A DNA stretch of 64,000 bases from Archangiaceae bacterium (GTDB lineage Bacteria > Myxococcota > Myxococcia > Myxococcales > Myxococcaceae), in assembly GCA_016714225.1 (NCBI GenBank), contig JADJNS010000006.1, forward strand, positions 588,916-652,915, read 5' to 3'. Under the pieces are notes generated by a model. That model saw only the letters and a program-made list of their open reading frames with translations. It did not search any database and was not told where the DNA came from. A program made the position numbers and the translations under genes. The first letter of the stretch is position 1. Each line of letters starts with the position of its first letter. Positions 35,284 through 45,748 of this stretch are shown here, piece by piece.

Positions 35284-36180
35284 TTAGAGGTTCGCTTCGA
35301 GGCCCACGGTGAGCACGGTGTCGAGGGGCTGCTTCCCCGCGGCGGGCTCGGAGTCGTACCTGATGCCGAACGCGACGGTGACGGCGAGCGGGCCGAACAG
35401 GTTCACGCCGACCTTGGCGTTGTTGTTGAGCAGCAGGCGCGCCTTGTTGAGCACGTTGGGCAGCAGCTCGAGATCGTCGTGGAAGTACGCGTTCTCGGTG
35501 AACGCGTAGTGCAGCGCCGCGGCGAGGCGCGGGCCGAACACCAGCACGTCGTCGACCTGCATCTCGACCGGGTAGTACTGGAAGCGCTGCTCGGGCTGAA
35601 GGCGGGCGCTCAGGTCGGTCTTCAAGAAGAACTTCTGCATCTCTTTGTCCTTCACCGTGAACTTGCGGTCGAACCAGGCGAAGCCGACACCGATTTCGCC
35701 GTAGCCGCGCAGCTCGACGCTCTTGACGTGATCGAAGTCGAGGCCGCCACCGACGAACGCAGAGATGAGCGAGTTGAAGCGCAGGTCGAACTGCGAGGTG
35801 ACGAAGCCGTTGTAGAGCAGCACCTCGCTGGGCAGCGGGCCGTACTTCTCGCCGTAGCCCACTCCCAACTTGCTGGCCCAGATGGTGCGCTCGGTCTTGC
35901 GGGTGGCCTGCGCGCCGCCGATGGCCGAGAGCGAGCTCACGTTGCCGCTGATCCACGTGATGCCGAAGCTCAAGCCCGCCGTCCACGGGTTGGGCTCGGG
36001 GGCCGGCTCGGCCGTATTGCCGGCGGGCTCGGCGGCTGCGGGCGCCGCGGTCACCGTGGCTTCGGTGGCCTTCTCGGCGGGGGTGGAGTCGGTCTGGGTG
36101 TCGGGGGGCGGCTGCGATTCGGGGTTCTGCGAGGCGGTCTGCGACTGCGAGAGCACCACCAACAGTGCGAGCAGGTTCAT
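35284..36180 (-). CDS. DUF481-type outer-membrane beta-barrel protein
   Basis: A 298-residue protein with a signal peptide (NLLALLVVLSQSQTA), a Pro/Ala/Thr-rich linker to residue ~64, then a region of alternating strands: GLSFGITWISGNVSSLSAIG, TIWASKLGVGYGEKYGPL, VTSQFDLRFNSLISAFVGGG and a C-terminal LDTVLTVGLEANL. This matches DUF481 proteins (salt-induced outer membrane type). The linker could cross the periplasm. It lies 12 nt after the M14 peptidase gene, on the same strand. Confidence 0.78.
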   Translation of the reverse strand: MNLLALLVVLSQSQTASQNPESQPPPDTQTDSTPAEKATEATVTAAPAAAEPAGNTAEPAPEPNPWTAGLSFGITWISGNVSSLSAIGGAQATRKTERTIWASKLGVGYGEKYGPLPSEVLLYNGFVTSQFDLRFNSLISAFVGGGLDFDHVKSVELRGYGEIGVGFAWFDRKFTVKDKEMQKFFLKTDLSARLQPEQRFQYYPVEMQVDDVLVFGPRLAAALHYAFTENAYFHDDLELLPNVLNKARLLLNNNAKVGVNLFGPLAVTVAFGIRYDSEPAAGKQPLDTVLTVGLEANL

Positions 36181-36192
36181 GTGCGCGGGCGT

Positions 36193-36993
36193 CTAGCCCG
36201 AGCGCGCCGCGAGGTCGATGAAACCTTCTAACCAGACCAAATTCACCGCATGACAGCGCTTCGAGCTGCTGCGGGTGGTGGTCTCGAGGGTGGCGCAGTA
36301 GCGGACGCCGCGGCGCATGAACCAGTCGGTCACGCTGCCGTCGTGAAACCAGATGAAGCCGTGGGCGTCGGTGACGAGGCCCGGGTCGACCTGCTGGTGC
36401 TTCGCCAGCGGCAGGTGCTTGCTCGCGCGGCGCGCCAGCGCCGCGTAGTGCCTCGCGTCGCCGAACACGTAGGCGTACGTGGCGGCCCGGCGCATGTAAT
36501 TGTCCTGGTGGATGTCGAGCGCGGCGGCGGGCAGGGGCAGCTTCGCGAGCTGCCGGCGCAGCGCGCGGGTCTCCTTGGGGCCGCCGGCGAAGACGCTCCA
36601 GCGAACGAACTCGGGGTTGCGCCCGTAGAGCTCGCCCACCACCGCCCGGTGCTTCAGCCGGTAGCGCAGGAAGTCGTTGTTGGGCCGCTCGACGCTGGCG
36701 TTGTAGCGGGTGCCGAGCTCGAAGCCCGAGGGGTTCACGCAGGGGAAGACGGTGAGGCCGACGCCGCGCTTCCTGGCGTAGGCCGCGATGCGGGGGAAGT
36801 GCGCGCCCAGCGTCATCGGCCCCGCCGGCTCTTCGCCGTGAAAGCCGGCGGTGAGCAGCAGCCGCTTCTTGCCCGGCGTGTCGATGCGCAAGAGCTCGAA
36901 GCGACGCCCGAGCTCGCGCACGCTGCCGTAGGTCGAGATGCGCGCCAGGCCTGCGTGCGAGCGCAGCTGCGCGGCGAGCTGGTCGTAGGTCAC
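36193..36993 (-). CDS. M14-type zinc carboxypeptidase/succinylglutamate-desuccinylase-like
   Basis: A 266-residue enzyme. Zinc ligands are visible as GFHGEEPAGP (H-x2-E) and a later DIHQDNY His; the substrate-binding PSGFELGTRYN motif is present, and CATLETTT supplies the probable catalytic Glu. Members hydrolyse peptide or amide bonds; no signal peptide is seen, so it is likely cytoplasmic. It is encoded downstream of AddA on the same strand with a 51-bp gap. Confidence 0.8.
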   Translation of the reverse strand: MTYDQLAAQLRSHAGLARISTYGSVRELGRRFELLRIDTPGKKRLLLTAGFHGEEPAGPMTLGAHFPRIAAYARKRGVGLTVFPCVNPSGFELGTRYNASVERPNNDFLRYRLKHRAVVGELYGRNPEFVRWSVFAGGPKETRALRRQLAKLPLPAAALDIHQDNYMRRAATYAYVFGDARHYAALARRASKHLPLAKHQQVDPGLVTDAHGFIWFHDGSVTDWFMRRGVRYCATLETTTRSSSKRCHAVNLVWLEGFIDLAARSG

Positions 36994-37044
36994 CGGCTGA
37001 TTATTAACAGCGCCGGCAGGCGTTCGCGCGCCCCTGACCCTGTC

Positions 37045-40000
37045 TCACACCGAGAGCAGCCAGGCGCTCGCCGGCAGGCCGGTGGCCTGGGCGATGGCGC
37101 GGGCGTAGACCGAGACCTGCTGCTCGTACCGGGCGCGGTGCTCCTCGAGCTCGAAGTCGGTCTTGAAGTCGACCACCGTCCACCCGCCGGCGTCGCGGAA
37201 GGCGAGGTCGGCGACTCCCTCGGCGAGGGTGCCGTCTTCGAGCTTCACGGTGAGCGGGGCCTCGCGCCGGCAGCCCTGCGCGGCGGCGGCGCGGGTGAGC
37301 AGCGGGTGCTGGAGCGCGGCCTCTACCGCGCCCACCGCCGCGCGCTGCTCTTCATCGGTGGCGCCGAGGCGGCGGCCGTGGGCGCGCACGTACCGCTCGA
37401 GCTCGGGGCCGGGGCTCAGCGGCACGGTGGCGAGGGCGGCGTGCACCAGCGTGCCGAAGCGGCGGCCGCGCGGGCGCCCTTCGCGGGCGCTCTGCACCTG
37501 CTCGACGGTGACCGCGATCGAGGGCGCCTGGGTCGCGTCGCGCGCCGGCGTCACCGCGGTCGAGGCCTTCGCGCCGCGCTCGAGCAGCGACGCGCGGCCC
37601 GAGGCCCAGGCGCGGTACTCGGCGAGCGAGCGGGCGGCGTTCTGTTCTCCGCCCTTCTCGCGCAAGACCTGGTCCTGGTGCAGCCCGGTCTCGAGCTTCT
37701 TGTCGAGCTGCAGGGCGAGCGGGTCCCACCACACCACCGGGTGCTGGCCGGCCGCCGAGCGGTGCAGGCCGGGCATCACCGAGACCCTGAAGCGTGCCTT
37801 CTCGGGCCGGTCGATGACCGACTCGCCATTGAACTTCGGGCAGCCCGGAGCGGGCAGGGGGCGGCGCTTGCCGTCTTCGCTGGGGTAGATGACCGGGAGC
37901 AGCGGATCCAACCAGGTGCCGGTGAGCTCTTCGTCGCCCACCGCCGGCACCACCAGCAGATCTCGCGCGCGGGTGGCGGCCACGTAGGTGAGCCGCACCG
38001 ACTCTTCTTCGTCGCGCTTGAGCGCCTCGCGCGCGTGGGCTCGCAGCTCTCTGGGCACGCAGTGCGCGAGCGACTCGGACCAACGCTTGCCCTCGACCCA
38101 CTGCGAGGGGTTCTTCTGGGTCATCGGGCAGGTGGGGTCGGCCAGAATCACCACCGGAAACTCGAGCCCCTTGGCGCCGTGCACCGTCATCATGCGCACG
38201 CCCTCGCTGGCCTCTTCGACGATGGGCGCCTCGGGCACCTCGCCGCGCTCGGCCTGGCGCGCCAGCTGATCGACGAAGCCGCGAAACGAGCGGCCCCCGC
38301 TGCCCTCGTAGCGCCGGGCCAGGTCGGTGAGCTGGGCGAGGTTGGCGAGCGCCTGTTCACCCGCGGGCCAGAAGGCGACGCCGGCGTGGGCGCGGGTGGC
38401 CTCGAGCAGCGAGGCGATGGTGTCGCCGATGGGCCGGCGGTTGCGCTGCTTGTGCAGCTCGACCAGCACGTCGAGCGCGCGCGACACCTCGCGGGCGGCG
38501 GGCGGCAGCGCCTCGTCGTCGACGCGGCGAAAGGCGCGAAAGCCGCGCTTCGCGGTGTCGCGGTACACCAGCAGCTGATCGTCGCTGAGGGCGAACAGCG
38601 GGCCCCGCAGGGTGGCGTAGAGGCTGAGCTCGTCGTCGGGCCACTCGATGGCGGCCAGCGCGTTGCGCAGCGCCAGCACCTCTTCGCGGCCGTGAAACGA
38701 GCGCCCGCCCACCAGCACGTGGGGTATGCCGCGGGCCTCGAGCGCGCGGGTGTAGCCGAGCGTCACGTCGTCGCCCTCCCAGCGGCGAAAGCGGCGGAAC
38801 AGAATGCAGACGTGCCGCGCCTGCAGCGGCACGGTGGCGTTCTGGGGGCCGGGCTCGTGCACGCGCCAGCCGCTCTCTTCGACCAACCACTGCACGAAGG
38901 CGCCCACCGCGTCGGGGTACGACTTGTCGACCTGGTAGCCCGAGATCTTGCCGTAGTCGGAGTACGGCCGCGGCACCGGCAGCGCGACGAGCGACGGTTG
39001 ATCGGGCACGCCCTCGCGCCAGCGGGTGAGCGGCACGTAGCGCGCCTGGGTGTGGTACTCGCCGCCCTCTTCCTGCACCATCACCGGCTTGAAGGCGGTG
39101 TTGATGGCCTCTTGCAGCGCGGGAGCGCCGCGGAAGCTGGTGGTCAGATCGAGCACCTCGGCGCGCAGCCGGCGCTTGATCTGCTCGTAGAGCGCGACGT
39201 CGGCGCGGCGGAAGCGGTAGATCGACTGCTTGGGGTCGCCGACGATGAACAGCTTGCCGGGCTCGATGCGCGCGAGGTCGGGGTCGGTGACGGTGGGGTC
39301 ATCGGCCGCCAGCAGCCGCAAGATGTCGGCCTGCAGCGGGTCGGTGTCTTGAAACTCGTCGACGAAGAGGTGGGTGAAGCGCTGCTGCAGCTCGGCGCGC
39401 ACCTTGGCGTCACCCACCAGCAGCTCTTTCAGCTGAATGAGCAGGTCGAAGAAGTCGAGGGTGCCCGAGCGGTCTTTCTCTTGTTTGTACAGCCCGACCA
39501 GCGGCCAGAGGTCTTCGTGCAGGCACGCGGCGAGGTGGGCCTCGGTCTCTTCGAGAATGCGGTCGAGCTGCACCTTGAGCGCGTCGCGGCGGGCGACCAG
39601 CTCGCTGCGGAGCAGGGTGCCGCCGAACTTCTCGCCGAAGCCCTTGTACGACCAGGTGCGGTGGCGGGCGAGGCCGGCGAGGCCCGCTTCGAGGCCGTCG
39701 TAGTCGCGGCCGCGGCCGTTGCGCTCGCGGTGGTCGAGATCTTCGACGAAGCGCTGCAGCTCGAGCAGGTTGTGGGCGAGGTAGTCGTCGGTCTCGCCCT
39801 CTCTCGCCACCGCGCCGAGCGCGCGCAGCTCGGGCAGCACCGAGTCGAGCAGGGCCTCTCGCTCGAGGGCGGGCTTTTCCCACTTCGCGTCGAAGTCGCG
39901 GTGGCCGACCAGCTGCCAGGCGGCGCGGCGCAAGAGCTCGCGGGGAGCGGCCTGGTCTCTGCGCTTCGGCCGCCGGCGCAACAGCCTCCGCACGCCCTCG

Positions 40001-40461
40001 GGCGGGTCGCGCAAGATGCCCGGCAGCCAGGCGTCGAAGGCGGCGTCGAGCAGGAGCTGCGACTCGGGCTCTTTGGCCACCTCGAAGAGGGGGTCGACCC
40101 GCGCCTCGATGGGGTGCTCGCGCAGCAGGTCGGCGCAGAGCGCGTGAATGGTGCCGATGCGCGCGACCTCGAGCTCTTCGAGGGCGCTCTCGAGCGCGGT
40201 CTTCTCGTCGGCGGTGGCGCCGACGGCGGTGCGGGCCTTTTCCAGCTCGCCGCGCAGGCGCAGCTTCATCTCGCCGGCGGCCTTCTCGGTGAAGGTGACG
40301 GCGATGATCTGCTTCAAGGTGGCGCGCCGCGACTTCACGATCGCCACGATGCGGCCGACCAGGGCGGTGGTCTTGCCGGTGCCCGCGGCGGCCTCGACCA
40401 CCAGGGTGTGATCGAGGTCTCTCGCGATGCGGTCGCGGGCTTCTTTGTCGTGGAGAATCAC
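37045..40461 (-). CDS. addA: AddA-type UvrD helicase-nuclease
   Basis: Start GTG 40461 overlaps the addB stop (GTGA). The 1138-residue protein has Walker A A24-AAGTGKTT-32, TEKAAGEMKLRLR, VDEFQDTDPLQADILR (motif II), VGDPKQSIYRFRRADVALYE (motif III), MMTVHGAKGLEFPVVILADP (motif V) and VRLTYVAATRARDLLVV (motif VI). The C-terminus carries a PD-(D/E)XK nuclease with GVADLAFRDAGGWTVVDFKT and a QQVSVYARA helix. AddAB processes double-strand breaks to start recombination. Length is typical. The ~200 codons of open frame upstream of 40461 overlap addB and are not part of it. Confidence 0.9.
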   Translation of the reverse strand: MILHDKEARDRIARDLDHTLVVEAAAGTGKTTALVGRIVAIVKSRRATLKQIIAVTFTEKAAGEMKLRLRGELEKARTAVGATADEKTALESALEELEVARIGTIHALCADLLREHPIEARVDPLFEVAKEPESQLLLDAAFDAWLPGILRDPPEGVRRLLRRRPKRRDQAAPRELLRRAAWQLVGHRDFDAKWEKPALEREALLDSVLPELRALGAVAREGETDDYLAHNLLELQRFVEDLDHRERNGRGRDYDGLEAGLAGLARHRTWSYKGFGEKFGGTLLRSELVARRDALKVQLDRILEETEAHLAACLHEDLWPLVGLYKQEKDRSGTLDFFDLLIQLKELLVGDAKVRAELQQRFTHLFVDEFQDTDPLQADILRLLAADDPTVTDPDLARIEPGKLFIVGDPKQSIYRFRRADVALYEQIKRRLRAEVLDLTTSFRGAPALQEAINTAFKPVMVQEEGGEYHTQARYVPLTRWREGVPDQPSLVALPVPRPYSDYGKISGYQVDKSYPDAVGAFVQWLVEESGWRVHEPGPQNATVPLQARHVCILFRRFRRWEGDDVTLGYTRALEARGIPHVLVGGRSFHGREEVLALRNALAAIEWPDDELSLYATLRGPLFALSDDQLLVYRDTAKRGFRAFRRVDDEALPPAAREVSRALDVLVELHKQRNRRPIGDTIASLLEATRAHAGVAFWPAGEQALANLAQLTDLARRYEGSGGRSFRGFVDQLARQAERGEVPEAPIVEEASEGVRMMTVHGAKGLEFPVVILADPTCPMTQKNPSQWVEGKRWSESLAHCVPRELRAHAREALKRDEEESVRLTYVAATRARDLLVVPAVGDEELTGTWLDPLLPVIYPSEDGKRRPLPAPGCPKFNGESVIDRPEKARFRVSVMPGLHRSAAGQHPVVWWDPLALQLDKKLETGLHQDQVLREKGGEQNAARSLAEYRAWASGRASLLERGAKASTAVTPARDATQAPSIAVTVEQVQSAREGRPRGRRFGTLVHAALATVPLSPGPELERYVRAHGRRLGATDEEQRAAVGAVEAALQHPLLTRAAAAQGCRREAPLTVKLEDGTLAEGVADLAFRDAGGWTVVDFKTDFELEEHRARYEQQVSVYARAIAQATGLPASAWLLSV

Positions 40462-43400
40462 TCGAGCTCCCGCAGCTGCTTCAAGGCCGCGAGCTCGGCC
40501 TGGCTCTTGAGCTCGACGCGCCGCTCTTCGCCGGTGCCGCAGACCGGCAAGAAGTCGCACCAGGTGCACTCGTCGCGCGCCGGGGCCGCGGGCAGAAACC
40601 CCTTGTCGATCGCCTGGCCCACGATGCCGATCGCCTTGCGCGCCTCTTCGCGGGAGCGCGCGTCGAGCGGTATGGGAACCTTGGTGAAGTTGCCGGCCTG
40701 GGTGCAGTACCAGAGCGCCCCGCCGTCGACGACCGCGCCGGGGAACAGCTTCTCGAGCGCGAGGGCGTAGAGCACCGGCTGCAGGGTCTTGCCGCCGCCG
40801 AGCCGCGTCGAGCCTTCGGCCCGCTGCTTGCCGGTCTTGTAGTCGGTGGCGATCAGCGAGCCGTGGGGGCTCTTCTCGACCAGATCGATCGAGCCGCGCA
40901 GCTTGAGGCCGCCCTCGAGCAGCGCGGGGTCTCGGCTGCTCTTCGGGTCTTCCTGCTCGCGGTGCGGCAGGCCGAACGCGAGCTCGAAGTGCAGCGGCGT
41001 CCACTCCGAGGCGAGGGTGAGCCTCATCCACTCGCGGATGTCGGCGCGCATCGCGTCGATGCCGTCTTCCCACACCCGGTCGATGACGGGGTTCAGCTCG
41101 TCGCGGTAGCGCGCGGCGACGCGCTCGAGCACCTCGTCGACCTTCTTCAGCCCGACCTCGAGCGAGACCGGCCAGGTTCCCCGCAGCTCGGTGAGCACCT
41201 CGTACTGCACCTCGTGCACCATCGAGCCGCGCTGCAGCGGGTCGAGCTCTTCGATGGGGGCCAGCTCTTCACGCGGCGAGAGGCGCAAGATGGCCGAGAG
41301 GTAGAAGCGGTACGGGCAGGCCGAGAAGTGCTGCAGCGCGGTGGCCGAGAACGAGCGCGACTCGAGGCGGTGGGGCTGCAGGGCTGCCTTCGCCTCGGGC
41401 GACGGCAGCGCGAGCCCGTCGGCGCGCGACCAGGCGCGGTGAAAGCGCTGGTAGCGGCGGCGCAGCGCGCGGCTCAACGACTCGTTGACCTCCATCAGGT
41501 AGCGGGCGGTGCCGGGCTGGCTGTGCTTTTCGCGGAACAGCGTGCCCAGCACCGAGAGGTCTCGCTCGGCCTCGTCGATGGCGAGCGCCGCGTCGCGCGG
41601 AGCAGGCCAGCCGATGCGCGCGTCGACCTGCGTCTCGGCGCGCAGCGAGAGCTCTTCGTAGGTGGGCAGGCGCCCCTCGCAGGCCTTGAGCACGTCGAGC
41701 GCGTAGAACGACGGCACGCGCGGGCGGCCCTCGTGGGCGTCGAGGCGGGGGTAGCTCAACACCACCCGGCGGCGCGCGGCGCCCACCGCGAGCTTGAGCT
41801 GCAGGCGCTCGGCGTCGCGGCGATCGTCGTCGGTGACCAGGTCGTGGCCGATGCGCTTGCGCTCGCGGTCGGGCGCGACCGGGTCTTCGCGAACCTTCTG
41901 CGGGAAGATGCGCTCGGCGAGGCCCGGGGCGAACACCACCTCGAACGAGAGGCCGCGCGCGGCGTCGATGGGGCCGACGAAGAGCTGGCCGAAGCGGCGG
42001 TGGTCGGGCGTGCGGGTGAGCTCGAGCAGGCGCTCGGTGAGCACCCGCTTCACCTCGCGCAGCGAGACCGGGCCCACGGTCTCCATCGGGGCGAGCTCGC
42101 TGAACAGCGCGGCGACGCGATCGGGCCGGCGCAGCGCGGCGCCGGCGAGGCCCGAGAGCCAGGTGAGCCACTCGCCCCAGGTGGCCGCTTCGGGCAGCGC
42201 GGCGAGCCGGTCGAGCAGCGGCAGGGCGAAGTCGCGCAGCGCCTGCAGGTCGGCGAGGTCGCGATCGAGCTGGCTCACGCGGCGCTCTTCGAGGTCGGGT
42301 GCGCGGCGCTGCAAGAGCAGCTGGTTCTGGAGGCCGTCGAGCCGCTGCCGCCACCGCTCGCGGCCGCCGATCACCGCGGCGTCCGAGAGCAGCTTCTCCC
42401 AGTAGCGCGGAGCGCGCAGGGTGCCCGCCACCACCGGCGCGTCGGGATCGATGGCGAAGGCCTCGGCGGCCGAGGCTTCGGCCTCTTCGGCGTCGTCGGC
42501 TTCGTCTTCTTCTTCGCGCTGCAGCTCGGCCTCGAGCGGGTCGGGCGGCGACCAGGTGCGATCTCTGCTTCGCCAGGTGGCGGGGCAGCGGCAGCTCGCC
42601 CAGTGAGACGTACTCGGCGAAGCGGCTGGCCGAGAGACCCTCTTCGGCGCACGAGAGCAGCGCGAGCAGGGCGCGGCCCGAGGGGTCGGGCAGGCGGGTG
42701 CCGCGGGCGAAGTAGGCCGGCACCGCGGCGCGGCGCAGCGCTTCGGCGATCGCCGAGCGGTAGGCGCCGGGGGCGCGCAGCAGCACCGCCATGCGATCGA
42801 ACGGGGTGCCGCGCGCCGCCTCTCGGTGAATCAGCCGCGCCAGCTCGACGCACTCGCGGGCCTCACCGGGCGCCGAGAGCACCGTCACCTCTTCGCCGGC
42901 GTCGCCCTGCGGCGGGGCGCCGGTGGAGAAGAGGTGGGTCTGCAGCCGGCCGAGCGCGGTGGCCGACGGTGCGGGCAGGCGCTCGGCCTCGCAGCCCAGC
43001 GCGCGAGAGAGGTTCTTCAGCGAGCGCGCGTCTCCCTCGGGCACCGTGGCGAGCACCTCGGGGGCCTGGGCGGCGAGGGTCGAGACGAGCTCCCACTCGC
43101 GCCGGCTGTGGGCGGGCAGGTCGAGCAGCAAGAGCGGCAGCCGGTTGGGGGCGTGCCGGGCGAGCTCGAGCACGTCGGCGCGGTCGGCGAGCTTCGCGTC
43201 GAGCAGCGCGCGCTCGAAGGCGGCGGCGGCGCGGGCCAGGTCCGAGTCGAGCTTCTGGCGCGGCACGCCCTCGAGTCTCGCCTCGGTCATCATGCGGGCC
43301 AGGGCGCGCGGCAGGCCGGGGCGGTCGGCCACCGCGGCGAAGCGGCCGAGCGCCTGCTGGGCGTCGAGCTCGTGCACCACGCGGGCCCACAGCGCCTCGA

Positions 43401-43662
43401 GGGCGAGGTGCGAAGCGGGCGTGAGGCCGGCCCGGGCAAGCTGGGGCAGGGCGAGCTGCAGGGCGAGGCGGTCGAGCGAGAGCCGGTGCCAGCCGAAGGT
43501 GGCGGGGCCTTCGCCCGAGACCTCGCGGCCGAGCTCGAGGGCGCCGTCGACGCTGCCGCCGACGATCAGCACCTCTTCGTCTCGCGCTCTCGCTCGCAGC
43601 CAGGTCCGCGCCTGAGCGAGGCGCGCTTCGGCAGAAGGGCTGGTGAGCAGGCGGGTGGCCAC
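40458..43662 (-). CDS. addB: AddB-type nuclease with Fe-S-like cysteines (frameshifted)
   Basis: From 43662 the frame reads LLTSPSAEARLAQARTWL, a typical AddB start, to about 42585 (GELPLP). At GGGG 42582-42585 (+ strand) one base must be skipped to continue with ATWRSRDRTWSPPD and the second half. The rest has KLLSDAAVIGGRERWRQRL, SFEVVFAPGLAERIFPQKV and the Cys-bearing nuclease domain: SACPYRFYL, RGSIDLVEK, IATDYKTGK and CTWCDFLPVCG. In AddB proteins four cysteines hold a 4Fe-4S cluster. The two halves together give about 1068 residues. A homopolymer error is the likely reason for the break. Confidence 0.8.
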
Positions 43663-43701
43663 GGCTCCTGCCGGTTTAGCAGGAGCGTCGGACGTTCGAC
43701 C

Positions 43702-43719
43702 GACGGTCGTTCGACCGTC
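43702..43719. promoter_or_regulatory. 18-bp palindrome between addB and the pilin gene
   Basis: GACGGTCG, TT, CGACCGTC: a perfect 8-bp inverted repeat. A partial copy (CGTTCGACCGA) lies just before it. It is in the divergent promoter region (137 bp) of addB and the flp-type pilin, so it may be an operator; the regulator is unknown. Confidence 0.5.
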
Positions 43720-43799
43720 AGCGGGACGGCCGATTTCGGGTTGCCGGCGCGGCCCTTACGGTGGGCCCATCAACCCGCCGCACTTTCGAGGAGCACCCG

Positions 43800-44045
43800 A
43801 TGAAGAAGAAGCCTGCACAGCGCCGCCGTGGTCAGGGCATGACCGAGTACATCATCATCGTCTCGCTGATCGCGATCGCGTCGATCGGGGTCACCACGCT
43901 GTTCGGCAACAACAGTCGCACTCTGTTCGGGGCGGCCGCGAACGCGCTGACCGGCGACGCCAACGTCGAGAACACCGCGAAGAAGAGCAATGGCCAGCTC
44001 GAGATGAAGACGATGAAGACGTTCGGGCTCAACAACGCGCCCTGA
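43800..44045 (+). CDS. Flp-type (class IVb) pilin
   Basis: An 81-residue prepilin from ATG 43800, with GAGGAG 6 nt upstream. A basic leader (MKKKPAQRRRGQG) ends at a Gly before MTEYIIIVSLIAIASIGVTT, with the Glu-Tyr pair of Flp pilins at the start of a hydrophobic helix of about 22 residues. The rest is Asn/Thr-rich. It would be cut by a TadV-type peptidase and assembled into a Flp fibre, but no tad genes are in the window, so it is an orphan here. Confidence 0.82.
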   Translation: MKKKPAQRRRGQGMTEYIIIVSLIAIASIGVTTLFGNNSRTLFGAAANALTGDANVENTAKKSNGQLEMKTMKTFGLNNAP

Positions 44046-44051
44046 GTGGCT

Positions 44052-44585
44052 TCAAGAGCGCGGAGTCTCTTCCTTCTCTTTCTCTTCGTGCTTCTCGCGG
44101 CGCTCTTTCAGCTCTTCCTTCTCGCGCTTCTGCTGGTTGCGCCAGATGTCGTCGGGGTCGAGGCCGAGGGCCTTGAGGGTGTCGCGGTCGGGGGCGCCGG
44201 TGCCGGCGAGCTCGTTGTCGCGCTGGAACTTTTCCAGCGCGGTGGTGGTGGCGGCATCGAGCTCGCCGGTGACCTCGCCCTTGTAGTAGCCGGCGTCGGC
44301 GAGCTTCTTCTGAATGCGCATCGGGCCCTCTTCTTTCATCAGGCCGGCGGCGTTGGTCGAGAGCTCGGGGCGGCCGATGTACGCCGGCCGCTTCACGTCT
44401 GACTCGCGCCGCGCCTGTGAGCGGGCCTGGCCCGCCGGCTTGTGCGGCACCTCTTTGGCCACCGGCTTCTTCTCGGTCTCACCCTTGGCGTCGGCCTCTT
44501 GCGCGGCGCCCTCTACGGTCTGCGCGTGGCGGCAGGCCATGGTCCACAGCACTCCCAGAAACAGCACTCCACTGATTCGGCTCAT
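44052..44585 (-). CDS. Lipoprotein with peptidoglycan-binding domain
   Basis: ATG 44585 overlaps the preceding stop (ATGA). A 177-residue product with a lipobox at about residue 18 (GVLWTMAC), a charged low-complexity stretch, and a PG_binding_1-type domain: MRIQKKLADAGYYKGEVTGE, ATTTALEKFQRDNEL, DTLKALGLD. The end is very rich in Lys/Glu. It probably anchors to the envelope and touches peptidoglycan. It is third of a compact set with the DUF748 and YihY genes. Confidence 0.78.
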   Translation of the reverse strand: MSRISGVLFLGVLWTMACRHAQTVEGAAQEADAKGETEKKPVAKEVPHKPAGQARSQARRESDVKRPAYIGRPELSTNAAGLMKEEGPMRIQKKLADAGYYKGEVTGELDAATTTALEKFQRDNELAGTGAPDRDTLKALGLDPDDIWRNQQKREKEELKERREKHEEKEKEETPRS

Positions 44586-45748
44586 TCGCTCTTCTCCGGT
44601 TGCGCCTTGGGCGCGGGCTTCTTCTTGCTCAAGGCGTCGACCGCCTGCTTGACCACGTTCTCGGGGCCTTCGGACTTCGGGGGCGGCAGGCGATCGAAGC
44701 TCTCGGTCACGCCGGCGACGAAGGCGTTGCGCACCACGCCGAAGATGGTGGGCCACAGCTGAATGTCGGGGCCGGTGATCTTGCCCTCGATGGGAATGGT
44801 GGTGGCGACCGCGTCGCGGCCGTCGACCCGGTCGCTGAAGATGTTCAGCGCCACGTCGGCGAGACCCTTCTTGAGCCAGTTGTCGACGCCCTTCTTGGCC
44901 TGCACCACCTTGGCGTTCTTCAAGACCGGGCGCACGCCGCCGGTGATCTTGTCGCCGCGGCAGTCGAACTCGGCGAACACGTCGAGGGTACCCTCGCCCA
45001 GCGCGAGACCCGACTTCGACGCGATGAGATCGTAGAACTCACGCATGTCGAGGCCCACCGCCTTCGCCTGCCCCGAGAACCAGAGTCCCTTGGCGAGCGG
45101 GTCGGCGGTTATGTAGGCCGACATCTCTCCCTTTCTCTGAATTCCCGAGGCCATCGCGATGACGGTGGGCTCGCCACGTGCCAGCGCGGCCCGAGTCGAC
45201 AGATTCTCTACTGTCACCTCGAGGTCGTGCAGGTACACCTTGGGAGTGTCGGGAGTGGTCTTGTCGATGTACGTGAACTCACCGCGCCGCACCTGAATGC
45301 GGTCGGCGCGCAAGGGGAGCAGCGCCTCGAGCTCCTTGCCCAGCTGCGGCAGCTCGGTCGACTGATCCGCCTCTTTCGACCTGGCGGTGATGACGTTGAT
45401 CTTGGGGTTCTCGATGTCGAGGCGGCCCACCGCGTTGCCGTGGATCAGCTCTTTCCAGAACACGCTCAGCTCGAACCGCTCCATGTAGAGAATCGGCTCT
45501 TGGTGCCCACCGGCGCTGCCCTTCACGACCTTGAAGCCGGTCATGGCCAGGTTCAGCTTCGTCGGCTGCAGCTTGGCGTGGGTGAAGGTGATCTCGTACC
45601 CCTTCACCTTGCTCAGCTGCCACCGCGCGATGCGCTCGACCAGTGGGTCGAAGGCGAAGAAGACGATGAAGAAGAGAACGAACGGGGCGGCGATCAGTGC
45701 CCAGAAGAGTTTCTTGCGGTACCGAGGTACTCGGGGTGCGGCGGCCAT
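44582..45748 (-). CDS. DUF748/AsmA-like membrane-anchored protein
   Basis: The 388-residue product starts at ATG 45748, with GGAG near; one N-terminal transmembrane helix (LFWALIAAPFVLFFIVFFAF), then a long periplasmic AsmA-type region (DPLVERIARWQLSKVKGYEI, RLDIENPKINVITARS, REFYDLIASKSGLALGEGTL) and a Lys/Pro-rich tail. Proteins of this group are tied to outer-membrane lipid or protein traffic. The start overlaps the YihY 3' end by 55 nt. Confidence 0.78.
   Translation of the reverse strand: MAAAPRVPRYRKKLFWALIAAPFVLFFIVFFAFDPLVERIARWQLSKVKGYEITFTHAKLQPTKLNLAMTGFKVVKGSAGGHQEPILYMERFELSVFWKELIHGNAVGRLDIENPKINVITARSKEADQSTELPQLGKELEALLPLRADRIQVRRGEFTYIDKTTPDTPKVYLHDLEVTVENLSTRAALARGEPTVIAMASGIQRKGEMSAYITADPLAKGLWFSGQAKAVGLDMREFYDLIASKSGLALGEGTLDVFAEFDCRGDKITGGVRPVLKNAKVVQAKKGVDNWLKKGLADVALNIFSDRVDGRDAVATTIPIEGKITGPDIQLWPTIFGVVRNAFVAGVTESFDRLPPPKSEGPENVVKQAVDALSKKKPAPKAQPEKSE

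Noticed and set aside
36250..40770. A 1500-codon + strand frame across the M14 and addA region
   Set aside because: It runs antisense to clear enzymes with catalytic motifs, and its composition is low-complexity. It is a shadow of the real genes.
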